From the NCBI GenBank assembly GCA_025267735.1, contig CM046294.1, positions 41,787,570-41,851,569 on the forward strand: a DNA stretch of 64,000 nucleotides, written 5' to 3'. A program made the position numbers and the translations under genes. The notes under the pieces are model-generated. The model was given only the letters and a program-made list of their open reading frames with translations. It made no database searches and was not told where the DNA came from. This document shows, in pieces, positions 1 through 11,541 of this stretch; the first letter of the stretch is position 1; each line of letters opens with the position of its first letter. Source of the DNA: Mactra quadrangularis. Lineage: Eukaryota; Mollusca; Bivalvia; Venerida; Mactridae.

Positions 1-141
1 CTCCTACAAAGGTGAAAGGAGCAGCTGGAGTAAGTCTCTCTACTGGCAAGTCTGACATCTTCTGCTCAGAAAATTTTCCCCTAAGTTTTCGACAAACAAT
101 ACACTTGTGTATCACGTTAGCAATAAGTCGTTTCCCTCCGG

Positions 142-1266
142 TTATCCAAATCCTGCCGATCTGATAGCTCCTTCAGTGATGTGTCTCCCTTGGTGACACA
201 CAAGTTCATGGTAATATCTTACAAGTAATAAAGCCACATGAGATCTACCAGGAATCAGCAAAGGATGTTTTTCACCAATAGGCAATTGTGAATTTCTAAG
301 TCTTCCACCAATCCTTAACAATTTATTTTCATCAAGATATGGAGATAATGATAAAACACTACTGTCATTTGGTAAGGCTTTGTTCATCATAAGACACGTA
401 ATTTCTTTAGAGAAGAACTCTTGTTGAACCTGTCCAATTATAAACATTTGAGCTTGTGTTTTAGACATAACAGTTTTATAACTCATGTTGTTACAAGATG
501 AATGGCATTTGAAACGTCTCACAAAATTAACAAGTACAGAGATTGCAACAGTTAATCTTTTCCAACATGAAAATTTTCCAAAACGATCAATTCCAAGCTG
601 AACAACAGTTTTCAAACTTATAGTTATAGGACGAATTTCTGTATTTAGATCTGGGTTCTGTAAAGGAAAGTACTCTCTGCTAATGTGCTTAGTAATAAAT
701 GAATTTCCAGTAAGCCAAGGACAACGTTCAATTTCAGAGGGCTTGAGGCCCCGAGTTCCACAGTCAGCTGGATTGCTATCAGACTCAACATACCTCCACT
801 GAGTTGATTTAGAAAATTTCAGTATCCTAGATACTCTGTTTTCCACATATACATAAAATCTTCTTGTTTTGTTTGACAAATAACCAAGGACTACTTTACT
901 ATCCGAATAGTATTGAATCTTATCTGGTGACATTAATAGCTCTTCAGACACAGTTTCTGCAATTTGAACAGCAAGAACTGCAGAACAAAGTTCTAATCTA
1001 GGAATGGTCATCGCATGCTTAGGAGCAACCTTCGATTTCCCAAACACATAACCAATGTAACTGTTCCCATTTACAATCTTTTCAAAAAAAGCAACTGATG
1101 CTATAGCTTTGTTAGATGCATCACAAAATATATGTAGAGTATAATTTGAATCATAAGTAATTCTATATGGAAAATAAGTACAAGGAATTTTAAGTGATAG
1201 TAAATCTCTAAGAGACTCAACCCAAAAGTCCCATTTCTTACATAAGTTCTCTGGTAACGGTTCATC
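142..1266 (-). pseudogene. BEL/Pao RNase H and integrase zinc-binding region
   Basis: The block continues the reverse transcriptase frame after the TAG. RNase H is indicated by YTLHIFCDASNKAIASVAFF, PRLELCSAVLAVQIAE, YYSDSKVVLGYL and VESDSNPADCGTRGL. The integrase H2C2 domain follows (LRIGGRLRNSQLP, HPLLIPGRSHVALLLVRYYH, HQGRHITEGAIRSAGF). The frame fails at about 145-152. In the shifted frame positions 1-140 still encode the Cys pair CIVCRKLRG and the PFTFVG start of the integrase core. Confidence 0.9.
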
Positions 1267-2784
1267 CTAGCCATTCACTATCCCTTTTATTTCTCTAAGA
1301 ATAAGTTTACCGCCAATAATAAAGGGTGACAAAAAACCTAATGGGTCATAAATACTGTTTATAGTTGAAAGCACACTGCGCTTAGTATGAATTCTTGATC
1401 TATCTGCTGATGTTTGAAAGATGAAGCAATCCTCATTTAAATCCCAGCATAAACCTAAACTTCTCTGAACAGGTAGATCATTAAACATGAATTCTGTCTG
1501 CTTCAAATCTTTAGCCAAGTCTTCTTCTTGAAACGATCTCAGAACTTCTATACTGTTGGATGCAAATTTATGAAACCTTATGTTACCCTGCTCCATAAGA
1601 ACTTTTTGAGTACCTTTTAACAAATTTACTGCTTCATCATTGGTTGATAGTGATGTAATGCCATCATCTACATAAAAATCATTATTCACAAATTCAATAA
1701 CAGACTGATCACAAAAGGAACTTGCATTTTCAGCTATTTTTCTAAGACCAGAAGTAGCTACAGCAGGTGATGCTGAATTTCCGAAAACATGTACACACAT
1801 ACGATATTCTATAAGTTCCTTAGAAAAGTCATTGTCCTTATACCAGAAAAATCTTAAGAAGTTACGATGTTTCTCATTCACCCTAAACATATAAAACATT
1901 TGTTCTATGTCTCCGGTCACAGCCACAGGTTTCTGTCTAAATCTCATCAAAATTCCTGTTAAATTATTTGACAGGTCTGGACCAGTTAATAGCACACTAT
2001 TTAAAGAAACACCTTGGAATTTACTGGATGAATCAAATACAACTCTTATTTTGTCCTTTTTCTTTGGATGGTAAACTCCGAACAAGGGAAGGTACCAACA
2101 ATCTTCTTCTTCTTGTAAGGTGGGCGCTATTTTAGCATAACCTTTAACAATGATATTATCCATAAATTCTGTGAAATGCGACAATTTCAGAGAATTGTTT
2201 TTCAGGGAAGTTTCTAAAAATTTAGCCCTATGATAAGCTACTTGACGATTATCTGGAAGTCTATCACGTGGAATGCGAAATGGTAATGGAGCTGACCACT
2301 TTCCTGTTTCATCCTTACAAAATTTATCTTCCATGATTTCAAGGAATTCTTTGTCTTCCAATGATAAACCACGCTTGTTATCATATCTTGTCTCAGAAAA
2401 CACATCAGTATCAATGTCAGCTTGATCGACTTGTATTTTACTGTTACATGGGGGAAATATAGTAGATTGACCACTATTGAGAACATAAGTTTTCAAGACA
2501 TTAACATTTGAATTTACATGGGTATTCCCCAGACACACTTCACCAATGATAACCCATCCAAGTCCAAGCTTTTGTCCAAATGGAGAATTTCTGGGACCAA
2601 TTCTCTGTTCTAAAACATGATGAACATCAGGTACATCACGACCAATGAGCAAAAGAATATCAGAATTAGGATCAATTGGAGGAATCTGAATATCTCTTAA
2701 ATGATTATGATAATATGTAACCTCAGGAGATGGGATTTCAGACCTAGTATCAGGTAACTGTGCACATTCTAAAATCTTAGATAA
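1267..2784 (-). pseudogene. BEL/Pao reverse transcriptase segment
   Basis: This is the largest open piece of the element. It starts in the conserved LIGRDVPDVHHVLEQRIGP linker and runs through Pao reverse transcriptase. The palm is marked by VVFDSSSK, GDIEQMFYMFRV, VFGNSASPAVA and the catalytic NDFYVDDG. It ends with PLGFLSPFIIGGKLILREIKG and then a TAG at 1267-1269. The next codons in the same frame give DEPLPENLCKKWDFW, the normal entry to the RNase H region, so a single nonsense change is enough to explain the split. Confidence 0.93.
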
Positions 2785-4690
2785 TTAAACATTAAACCTA
2801 CCATCCAGAGATGATACAATCAATTTTTTCATAATTCTCCCTTGTGTGGAATAGCTACCAGAACATGATACTAAAGTATAGTTTTCAGTAATATGTGGTC
2901 TTACATTTAACAAATCAAAAATATTTGGACTACATAATATCCTATTGCTTTGGTCATTAATGATACAATATACAGTTTTTGCTTTGTGAGACTGGCCCTC
3001 AGGATACACTTTCACAAGTACAATTTTTGAACAAGATTTACCCATGAAACCTTTACCGCAAATATTTGTACAATTGGTTAACACTGTATCCTCATTATCA
3101 GATAGAGAACTCTCCCTGCCATAATTTCTTGAGGGACTCTTAAAAAAGTGTAAGGCAGTCGGGTGTCTCTCACTTCCACATTCTGCACATTGTATCGAAG
3201 ATGGACAATTGCTATAAATATGTTCAGTAGAATTACAACATTTATAACATATCTTATTATCACGCAAAAATCTCTTTCTCTCAGATACAGATTTCCTTAG
3301 AAAGACTTTACAATTATTCAATGTATGAGACTTTGCATTACCATGTACTGGACATGTATCAGCTATAAAAAACATGGTTTTTTGTACCCTCACCATGGAA
3401 CTAGCTTTATTGACAAACTTCTTATCATACTTGCTTTCAACATTGACAGACAACCCTGGGTCATTCAGCATAGAGCTCATTTCCTTAACAAAATTACAAA
3501 ATTCAGAAAAGGGTGGAAAATGCACATTATGACATTTCTTATATTTAGTAGCGCTAAGCATCCATTTACTTTGTAAATGCATTGGCAACTTATTAACAAT
3601 AGGTAGAACACCTGTTGAAGAATCAAAATAACTGAGCAATAAACAATATTTCTCATCTTGCTTTATACTATTAATCTCATACAATATATCTACTAAATCA
3701 AACAGTCTAATGTTATCTCTATTGTTTAACTTTGGAAAGGCATATAACTTTTTCTTAAGTGCTGATTCAACCATCTCTGGTGAACCATATCGTTCATATA
3801 GTCTTTCCCACAAACATTTCAAACCGTTATTTAAATTGTTAGCATTAGAAGATCTTAGACTAACTGCATATCTTCTAGATTCAGGTCCAGGATACTTCAG
3901 AAGTAAATCAAATTCTTCTGCAGGTGATGTATTGAGTTCAGAAGTAATTGAAAGAAAACTTGTTTTCCATATGTGGAATGTTTCAGGTTTGTCATTAAAC
4001 TGGTAAAATCTGTCCATTAATAGATCTTGTTTCAAAAGAAACTTAGATAAGTCTGAATACTGATTTGACACCACTTGATTCATTGGTTGATTTTGTTTAA
4101 CCTCAGGCACTGGATTCATGTCACATGTTGAATATCTGTTGTGAAGTAGCTGATCATCAACTCGAACTGAATGAGGTTGTGTTGTATTCACAAAATTGAA
4201 GGCTGTATTAGTAGGTTGCCTCGGTTTAACATCTACTTATTTCTTAGAACTAATAACAGACAAATTACACTCTTGTTCTAATTCTTCCTCGTATGTTTTC
4301 AGAACAGCCTGTTTAATATTTACAGTTCTTTCTTTAGCTAGAACTTCCAAATCAGCTTCTAATTCACGTTTTTTCCTATCAGCAACTGCTTTCGATTTAA
4401 TTTGCTCCTCTTCTATTCTAGCTTTTTCTTTCTTTAATTCAGCTTCCCTTTTTTCGTATTCAAGACTAGTTCTGGCTTCTTCTGTCTTAGCAATTTGTTC
4501 AAGTAAAACACTTTTGCTACTTTAGCTTCTTACACTTTTAACACTACTAAATATGCTTTTAACAGATGGTGAAGCACCTTTTAAAATCATTTCCATTTCG
4601 TTTAATGCAACAATATTGTCCTCAGCAACCGTTCTATGGATGACACGTTGGGATTCAAATTCCCTAGTACTTTCTTCAGTACGAGTGTTA
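2785..4690 (-). pseudogene. BEL/Pao gag body, zinc knuckles and protease
   Basis: One frame runs through this block, interrupted by stops at 4522-4524 and 4237-4239. The upper part (about 4520-4250) is a Lys/Glu-rich coiled coil. From about 4010 to 3560 lies the DUF1759-like gag domain (FHIWKTSF, YPGPESRRYA, WERLYERYGSPEMV). A double zinc-knuckle region (CYKCCNSTEHIYSNC, CAECGSERHP) lies at about 3255-3145. The protease-like part (CIINDQSNR) lies at about 2990-2940. The block ends at the TAA at 2785-2787, beyond which the same frame continues into the usual LIGRD linker, so that stop is an internal nonsense codon and not the true end of gag. Confidence 0.88.
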
Positions 4691-4691
4691 G

Positions 4692-4958
4692 CTAAAAATC
4701 AGAATAATTTTGCATAATAACCTCATAGTCCTTAAAACATTGATTGAGTTTATTCTTTAAATATTCCACTAAACATTTGTTTTTGTCACTATTTCTAAAT
4801 GACGATATCACTTCTTCGATGTTTCTTCTATACTTAATCAAGTTATTTGAATGTTTCTCACATTGTTCAATGAAGTTAACATGAACCTTCTCAGTTAAAG
4901 TTCTGGTTCTTTTTTCAGCTAAAGCAGCCTGGCTGCTTGTACCTTCATGTTCTGACAT
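4692..4958 (-). pseudogene. BEL/Pao gag N-terminal segment
   Basis: About 88 codons from MSEHEG, rich in charged residues and predicted helical, as in Pao-type gag proteins. The frame closes at 4692-4694 after a run of T residues. The next gag segment continues in another frame, so a one-base slip in the homopolymer near 4690-4698 is the simplest explanation. It could be genuine decay or a sequencing error in a homopolymer. Confidence 0.7.
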
Positions 4959-5410
4959 GGTGAGCTTATTTACTTTCAAGTCCTTGCACTTGATGATATG
5001 GAAAGTGGATAAAGCAAACAAACGACTGAATAAATGTGGAATTCAAGCTGTATTTCACACATATAGTAACCATGTTAACCAGTAAATAATTAAAACTTAA
5101 GCAAAATGTTGACACGAACACGTTGGGTTTTATCTGTTTCACAAAAATAACCAAATAAAACGTTAAAATTCCCGTAAGAAAATTCTGCAAACATATTAAG
5201 CGAAGAATTATACAGTAGATGACATTATAAAATAACAAACTTACGCTTTGAGCCACAATGAAGGCTAAAAAATCTAAAATTGTTAACGAGAGTCCTTGAC
5301 TCCATTTGCGCTTTCTCGCGCGAAAATAGACAAAGGGAGATAACTTGTAAAAAACCTCTATCATACTGTTAAAAATGAGCGTAACATTATAAGTATACAT
5401 ATTTCAATTG
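4959..5410 (-). other. Probable 5' leader/LTR side of the BEL/Pao element
   Basis: The AT-rich stretch upstream of gag should contain the leader, primer-binding site and 5' LTR. I could not identify a convincing primer-binding site or LTR edges. A 'CAAAGGGAGATAAC' motif, frequent in molluscan DNA, occurs at about 5331-5344. Confidence 0.3.
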
Positions 5411-5533
5411 CGTATGACTTTTATGAACAAACATTTTTTAACAAAATTTTAACAAAGAGCGACAACATAATTACTTTATGACAAACACATCACGCTCGGA
5501 TATGCACACCGCCGAAATCTATAGTTTAACATA

Positions 5534-5728
5534 AAAGAACACGTATGGGATAAACTGGTCTGCCGTGCACGACGTGGTGTTGCAGCCCAACCTCTAGCTG
5601 ATCTATGCGGAAGGATTGCACGCGAGTGGGCAGTTATACGTCGGCATTACTTCCATCAGTGTGTGAGATCTATGATAACGCGATGCCAATCGGTTCTCAA
5701 CAGCCATGAATGTCGCACTCGTTATTAG
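5534..5728 (+). pseudogene. Tc1/mariner transposase C-terminal fragment
   Basis: Translation on the plus strand gives EHVWDKLVCRARRG, then GRIAREWAVI, SMITRCQSVLNS and a stop at 5726-5728. EHVWD contains the last acidic residue of a Tc1-type DD34E catalytic triad, and the following 55 residues match the usual C-terminal tail of these transposases in layout. Nothing upstream supplies the remaining 250 or so residues, so only a fragment is left. No terminal inverted repeats were found. Confidence 0.7.
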
Positions 5729-5844
5729 AGAGAGAATCGTAGATACATTTACCCAAATGCCACTATCATTTTACAACATTCACTTAGTAACGGAGACCCC
5801 AATTTGATACTTTGACTTTTTCACACACTATGATGTTTTGGTAA

Positions 5845-5898
5845 TTGTTTGTTAGGTTTGAAATCTAACCACGCGTTACCAACTGCGCTACAGACCAG
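5845..5898 (-). repeat. Degenerate tRNA-like head (SINE remnant)
   Basis: On the minus strand the sequence TGTAGCGCAGTTGGTAACGC matches a pol III A box/D-arm. It is followed by a possible anticodon arm with loop TTTCAAA. No B box follows, so this is not a functional tRNA gene but probably a piece of a tRNA-derived SINE. Confidence 0.4.
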
Positions 5899-6905
5899 AG
5901 TTACTGAACGAATTATACAAATGTACATTTAATTAATATGGTCGCTTCTGATTAGCATCTATACCTGCAGCGTGTTTAATTACCCTGAACGTTCTGAAAC
6001 GTTTCGTAACGTAAAGGTCGGGACAACTCAACCCATAGACAACTCCCGAGAAAACTTAATACCCTACTTACAGTTTGAGGTGTCCCAACTTTGGATAGCG
6101 TAATTCATGATTTCTACGAGTTGAGTTGTTCCGTATCCGTAACGTTCGTTAACAGTCGTTACTGAAGACGCTGCTGGTGTAATATACCTATAGTAACTAT
6201 TCTTTAGGATGCACCGAATGCAGTTGTGTTTAGTATTTACACGCTTTGAAATGTATTAAAAATAAAAATGTCCTCTTTTTTACTGTTAAATTTATCATGA
6301 ATAATTAATTATGAAAAAACAACATTAAAACATATATTAATTAGAACTAAGAACATTAAGTAATGGATTTTTTTACTATTGATATTACATAACCGATTAA
6401 TCATTAATCAGTCAATAATTTAGCTGAATAATCGACTAAGATATTTTAAACCGATTCTCAACACTAATCATGATCAAACTCTACTACGTTATACATGTTG
6501 GTATCATCTATAATTCGAACTAACGATAACTGGGTTCATAGTACGATGCCCTACTGAGCCAACAGTAAAGTTGGGTATCGCCAGCTAGTTTGTATCACGA
6601 TACTTAGCACGATAGTAACATTGTTTCATGATGTGTGTCACAATAGTGTATATGTTATATGCAAAATGATTGGATGATGACAAAAGCAAACGAACTACTT
6701 TCCGAACTGGTGATATAGTTGCAGTAGTATTAACTGCACAAGAAGGTCAAAAGGTTGAGGTTTAATGTTTCCTTAACAAGAACACATTTCTTTAGAAATA
6801 CTAATTTCATTAAAAAATATGACGTAGACATGCGACGCTAAAAGTGTATCAGTCTTCAGTCTTCATTGTAGTTTGATAACAAGTTACTATCACCATATAT
6901 CGATA

Positions 6906-6993
6906 GTTTGTGGTACTATCACGATACACTATATCGTCATGCTAATGTCACGATACACTATATCGTCATGCTAATGTCACGATACATCGATGT
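6906..6993 (+). repeat. 29-bp tandem repeat inside copy A
   Basis: CACGATACACTATATCGTC followed by ATGCTAATGT occurs twice head to tail, and a third copy starts before diverging at the TACATCGATGTA palindrome. The same array with other copy numbers is present in copies B and C. Confidence 0.75.
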
Positions 6994-9134
6994 ATCAATA
7001 ATATTGCCCTAATACTAGCAAACAGGTTTGGCTCATCGTTAAAATAAAAAAGGAAGTTAAAACAATCTAGTTTTAATCCTATTGTATGATATATTTATGA
7101 GGGTTTTTTTGCAATATATTTAAGAGAAAAAAGTAAAAAATGTATTATTTATCATTTCAAGAATAATTTCTCATATAAACCATCTCTGCATCAATCTGTC
7201 TGCGACTTAATCTGTTGTATGGTATTAAGAATTCAAAACAACAACACTATACAACTTATAAATCACTCATAAATAGTTTATACCCAGAGTGAATATTAAA
7301 CAGAAACGAAATATGTATACAAATTTATTATTTACCTGTTTGTCCCATTACAAATCCAAAATATGTTAATGATACACGATTAGTAAAACAAAATTACGAT
7401 TTGCTGTGAGAATTATAATACTTAAACATATAGTCTTAATAATACAAATAAATGTCTACTTGTAATTTGATAGGTGTTACTTAATATTCTGTTCCGGGTC
7501 TGGATCGGTTTAACACTACCAAAAACGGTTGACACTGATTTTACTGCTGTACTTTTTTTTTGGGGTGGGGGAGTTAAATTTTCTGATTGAAGATGTCATG
7601 CTAAATATGAACAAAAAGTGTGCATTCTTATAAGGGAATAAATATTTTAACAGTACAAGTATTAGCATTTCCAAAATTGCTTGAAATCAACGTTTAGCCG
7701 TGTATTACAACATCTCCTTCCAAGTATTATACGTCAACGCTATTAGCTGTGCCAAGTCTATTTAGAGAATATCGGGATTTGCGTGACCTGCTAACGATAT
7801 GTAAAACATTTAGACCTTTTTGATTCATTGTACGGAACCTTCCGGGCTGATAAAAATACATCGAATGAACAGGTGTTGTCCAGGTCTTGTTCGGATTATG
7901 CACGTAAAACAGCATTATGGTAGACTCTAGAATTGTTCCTGTCTATTTGGCATATAGGAACTTCATTCATTTGTTTTGCAAACCAAACTATTCCGGCGAA
8001 CGATTACCGATATGAATCAGTGGGGCGTTCCCAATGGTTAACGTTAAGCGAACAGCGATATTTATGAGGGGCGTGACTTAAACCTGTCTCAGTGGATACT
8101 GGTTACGCCTCTCAGCTGATTGGATACAGATAATCTTCTCCCGTAAAAATAGATTCGCCCATTAGTAGGGAAGATAAGTTTGCATTTTTTTTTTCATCAA
8201 TGGGAGTTTTAAAAAGAAAACAAACATGTTACAGTTAGTTTTGCATTTTCTGGGTCTTAAATGCAGCTTTCTTGAAACTGGTACTCATTCCTATTCTGAT
8301 TATTGTATTTTCTGGTAATACCCGACAAAAAAGTCAATTCACGCACCCCTAAATTGACAATTTGCCGTCCATTTTTATACCATGTGACCTCAAATGCATC
8401 GTTTTGATTGGCTTAAGGCAACCGGTGTCGACTACAAAATGCTCAAATCTTGATAATTGTATATATCGACGTACAGGTACGTCGATAATAATGAATAGGC
8501 ATATACACATCTTTATAATTTGTCTGGACGTATTTTGTTCCTGCTAAGTTGATTTCGTTTTATATACTCGAGTATAAATATTACGGTATGTAATGAAGAA
8601 TTTAAAGTACTCTCAGCAGGCATGCTTGAGTGGTTACGACATTTAGCTGGTAGTCATTAGATAGCCAGATTCGTTTAGTTGTTATCACACCCGTAAGTAG
8701 GATAACGTATGCCTCAAGATGTAAATTTTAGACGTAATTTGAACATATATAAAATAGCTATACATTCAACCATTGCATTAATTTTTAATTTACACACAAT
8801 TTCTTGATCTTCTGTTTATAGATCACAGATAATATTTCCTTAAAATATTTGTTTACAACTGGGTTAATAAATTTTGGCAAAAGAATATTCAAAACTTGTT
8901 AAAAGTTTATTATTAACTATTGTAAAAAATTGTAAACCGATTCAGACCCGGAAGACAAAGTTAAAACGCTCGTATTGCATAAATGTTTTGTTATATTTCA
9001 TTAACATATTGCGTCGTATACGTGTCTAAGGATCTTTGATTAAATGATACTTTTATTCGTACATTTGATGAAAAGGATAAAAAATATAAGGCGAGTTAAT
9101 AGTTGCGTTGAAAGTTTAAGAGGTATTTATTTTT

Positions 9135-9165
9135 AAGTTTAGCGCTGCGAAGCGGCGGTAAACTT
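9135..9165. repeat. Conserved hairpin in copy A
   Basis: AAGTTTA and TAAACTT flank an inner stem CGCTGC/GCGGCG with loop GAA. In copy B (12890-12920) the inner stem is CGCTGC/GCAGCG. The stem is therefore kept in both copies, with a T.G wobble in A. Confidence 0.65.
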
Positions 9166-9363
9166 ATTACGACTATCTCGACAGTGGTTTCAGATTTAGC
9201 CAACCCAAAAAGTAGTTCTGTTGGACTCTTTTTACTTAAACCACGCAGTTTTCTTTCATAGTATGTACAATTTGTCTCTCTTCTACGAAATAACAGACAA
9301 AACTGCATCATATAGAACATGAAATCATTTAAAACAGGCTATCCCAAAGTTTTCCTTTTTATT

Positions 9364-9451
9364 GGGCACGTTTCACAAGGCGAGCGCTAATATGCTACAA
9401 AAAATCGCTTTCAAAAAGCGCTAGCTAGCGATAGCCTTGTGAAGCGCGCCC
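9364..9451. mobile_element. 88-bp palindromic mini-element (copy A)
   Basis: The ends GGGCACGTTTCACAAGGC and GCCTTGTGAAGCGCGCCC are inverted repeats of 18 bp with two differences. The unit is flanked on both sides by ATT, a possible 3-bp target duplication. The core holds further nested inverted repeats (AGCGCTAGCTAGCGA). The same unit with the same flanks lies in copy B, so insertion came before the A/B duplication. A tiny MITE is the likely identity. Confidence 0.6.
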
Positions 9452-9940
9452 ATTGATATGTATAGGCGCAAGGGTATCGAACAATAATATTATTTTTCTA
9501 TGACGTCACTCAACCAACGGAGATGAACAAAGTTGACGGAAAGAGTCGAACGCTATTAGAGATGTTTGCCGCCTGAAGTGTAAAGTCAACACATTGCAAT
9601 AATCGAGGGGTTTCTGTGTAATTAGACGAATAGATCAATTTGAAATCGATCGCGATTGATTTGAATATCATCGTAGAAGTGTTACAACGATTTTAAAATG
9701 TTTGATCATTTCTGTATAGCTCTATATGACGGCGGTAAGTTGCGTTTTTGCATACTATCTTTGCATCAATTTACAATAGACTGCATAGCGAAGTGAAACT
9801 GAAAGTGAAAGTTGAATTGACGCTTACCATGCACTGAAGCTTTAGAAATAATCATATAATATATCATGCCGGAATTTTATCAAGCTTTTATCTGATTTAC
9901 TGGTGAATCTTTGTTATATGTGTATTATCTTATTAAGTGT

Positions 9941-10020
9941 CATGGCACTTACCTGTGGGCGAGCACTCACGCTGTAAACTAGATGTCCTGGGTTCGAGTC
10001 CCGGTCAGGCTGTATATTTT
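9941..10020 (+). repeat. tRNA-like segment at the right end of copy A
   Basis: GGTTCGAGTCCCGG (from 9991) is a good pol III B box/T-arm. It sits after GGCGAGCACTCAC, a weak A box, and before a T run. The acceptor stem does not pair properly, so it is not a functional tRNA. It marks the right boundary of the repeat family and is present in copy B as well. Confidence 0.5.
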
Positions 10021-10029
10021 TCTTACACA

Positions 10030-10051
10030 ACTATAGTATGCATACTATAGT
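10030..10051. repeat. 22-bp perfect palindrome
   Basis: A perfect palindrome centred on ATGCAT (arms ACTATAGTATG and its complement) lies a few bases past the right edge of repeat copy A. It is absent after copy B. Confidence 0.7.
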
Positions 10052-11264
10052 GATAACACGTGTGTAATATTTATTACTATTTTTTTAAAGTTATCTACAA
10101 GTAAATCAAGTTTTAATGGATACACAATGTAATTCAGCTGCAGTTCCTATCAATCCCTTATAATGTTGCCACTTACTTATAGCTAGCAGAACTCCTATGA
10201 AGATCTCAACTTTCATGTCAAGGGGTCTGAAAATAAATAAAAAGACTAATCAGGCCTAAATCAAAGCATTAGTTTTCACAATTCATCGAGACACTTATTT
10301 AAAGCACATATTCAAAGATATTGACTTGAAACAATCACCAATCACACATGTAAGTAAAGAAAAACTTCATCAAATTATAAATTTATGGTGCAATCTTTCT
10401 TGAACAACTACCACTGTGAGAGACTCAAGTACGTTGCTGTTAAGAGGCCGTTGCTCTACAGGGTACGGGGATTAAATTCAATTAGAATTATGTATCTAAG
10501 TGAAATATTAAAAACAGTTATTTTAAAATTGTTATAATATAGTTATGTTGCGTATTAACGTGTACAGTCAATTTGTGTTAATACACACCCGTTACTTGTT
10601 ACAAGTGCAAAAAACTGTGATGAAAGTTGGTTTAACTATTGGACTTTCTATCTAGCGCTTTCAAAAGTGCTATAAGTGTTACTTAAGCATGTAACGAATT
10701 TGCTTTAAGTTTTGCAGTCCAACTTCAAACTGTTACAAATATTGTACATTTGATAGACAAATAATACTAGCTAGCTACACTCCAGCAAACCATTGCAAAT
10801 GATAACACGAGGAAGCGATAGGTGGCGACAGCCTACCGCAATGCTTCTGTTTATGTCCCTCTTTTGCAACCATGCAGCGTGTAATATTCACGTGTGCAAA
10901 TAAAACAATGTCGAGTCTAAACAAATAGTCAGTACGAATATAAACTGTATTAACATTTCTATTGCGTGTTCTAAATTAAACTATTAATTTTAAAGTACAG
11001 ATATTGTTTACTTAACATGATTTCTTCCGGGTTTGAAATATACATTCAGTGTTATTACAAATATAATCGAATTTATACTTTCCAATAAAACTCATGAATG
11101 AATATGCATTTGAATCATGCACATTTTCCATTATAATGGGTTTTGAATGAAATAATTCATCGTTGTTTAACCTTGAAAATTTGTTTACAGAAGACATTTT
11201 GTATATGTATGTCTTTAAATGTCCTATTCTTGCTCATATTTATCGTGTTGAAAAATATAATACT
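10052..11264. other. No recognisable gene
   Basis: AT-rich sequence with only short chance reading frames. I see no domain, splice-consistent exon or clear repeat here. Confidence 0.6.
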
Positions 11265-11541
11265 GGTTGCATAGGTGGGTCCAGCGGGGGATCAGGGGGG
11301 TGCCCAGACCTCCCCCCAAGAATTTCCAAAAGTTACCTGTTCAATACTGTATTTCTGGACTGTAAGTCATTTTTAAGTATTGCGAAGCAAATTTTCTCAG
11401 TGCTTAAAAACAGATTTAATAGTTATGCATTTTGTATAACAAACATTTTTGCATTATTTTGCACAATTTGAATAATGTGATTGTTGTGCGAAAGTTTGGA
11501 TTCCTGCCCTAGAAAAAGCTCGGAACCCCCCCCCCCCCCCC
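11265..11541. repeat. G/C-tract bounded element
   Basis: A GGTGGGTCCAGCGGGGGATC start with neighbouring G and C runs and an end in a long C tract (about 11526-11541) stand out from the AT-rich background. Such tracts are typical of small dispersed elements in marine invertebrates. I could not define inverted ends. The C tract abuts repeat copy B. Confidence 0.4.

Larger units (their letters stand above)
1..4958 (-). pseudogene. BEL/Pao LTR-retrotransposon gag-pol, decayed and truncated by the window edge
   Basis: Read on the minus strand, this is a single gag-pol reading frame of the BEL/Pao type. In order it holds a coiled-coil gag start, a DUF1759-like gag region, paired zinc knuckles, a DUF1758-type aspartic protease with a DQSN motif, reverse transcriptase with FYVDD, RNase H, and the H2C2 zinc-binding part of integrase. 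The integrase core runs off the left edge, so the 3' LTR is not in the window. The frame is broken by in-frame stops at 4522-4524 (TAA), 4237-4239 (TAA), 2785-2787 (TAA) and 1267-1269 (TAG), and by frameshifts near 4690-4698 (in a T run) and near 145-152. I chose the start at 4956-4958 because the sequence MSEHEG and the following charged helix look like a gag N-terminus. The 5' LTR should lie above position 5000, but its edges cannot be set without the 3' copy. Confidence 0.93.
6390..10026 (+). repeat. Repeat family copy A (long, non-coding)
   Basis: This 3.6-kb block aligns with copy B (11541-13786) over nearly its full length and with copy C (18100-18680) over its left part. Relative to A, copy B lacks about 7020-7425 and 7665-8475. 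Shared landmarks are the TACGTTATACATGTTGG segment, a 29-bp tandem motif around 6910-6985 (CACGATACACTATATCGTC...), a TATACTCGAGTATA palindrome near 8565, a hairpin at 9135-9165, an 88-bp palindromic insert at 9364-9451 and a tRNA-like segment near 9945-10012. No transposase or reverse transcriptase is encoded, so it appears non-autonomous. Its class is unknown. Confidence 0.8.

Noticed and set aside
4959..5410. LTR and primer-binding site of the BEL/Pao element
   Set aside because: Without the 3' LTR in the window no boundary could be shown, and no stretch matched a tRNA 3' end convincingly.
5845..5898. Possible tRNA with TCA anticodon
   Set aside because: No T-arm or B box follows, so only a tRNA-like head is present.
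9096..9320. 74-codon minus-strand frame in repeat copy A
   Set aside because: The corresponding stretch of copy B is frameshifted and interrupted, and the frame includes the conserved hairpin, so it is chance coding.
9941..10013. Possible functional tRNA gene (good B box)
   Set aside because: The acceptor and D arms do not pair, and the same sequence is a fixed part of the repeat family in copy B.
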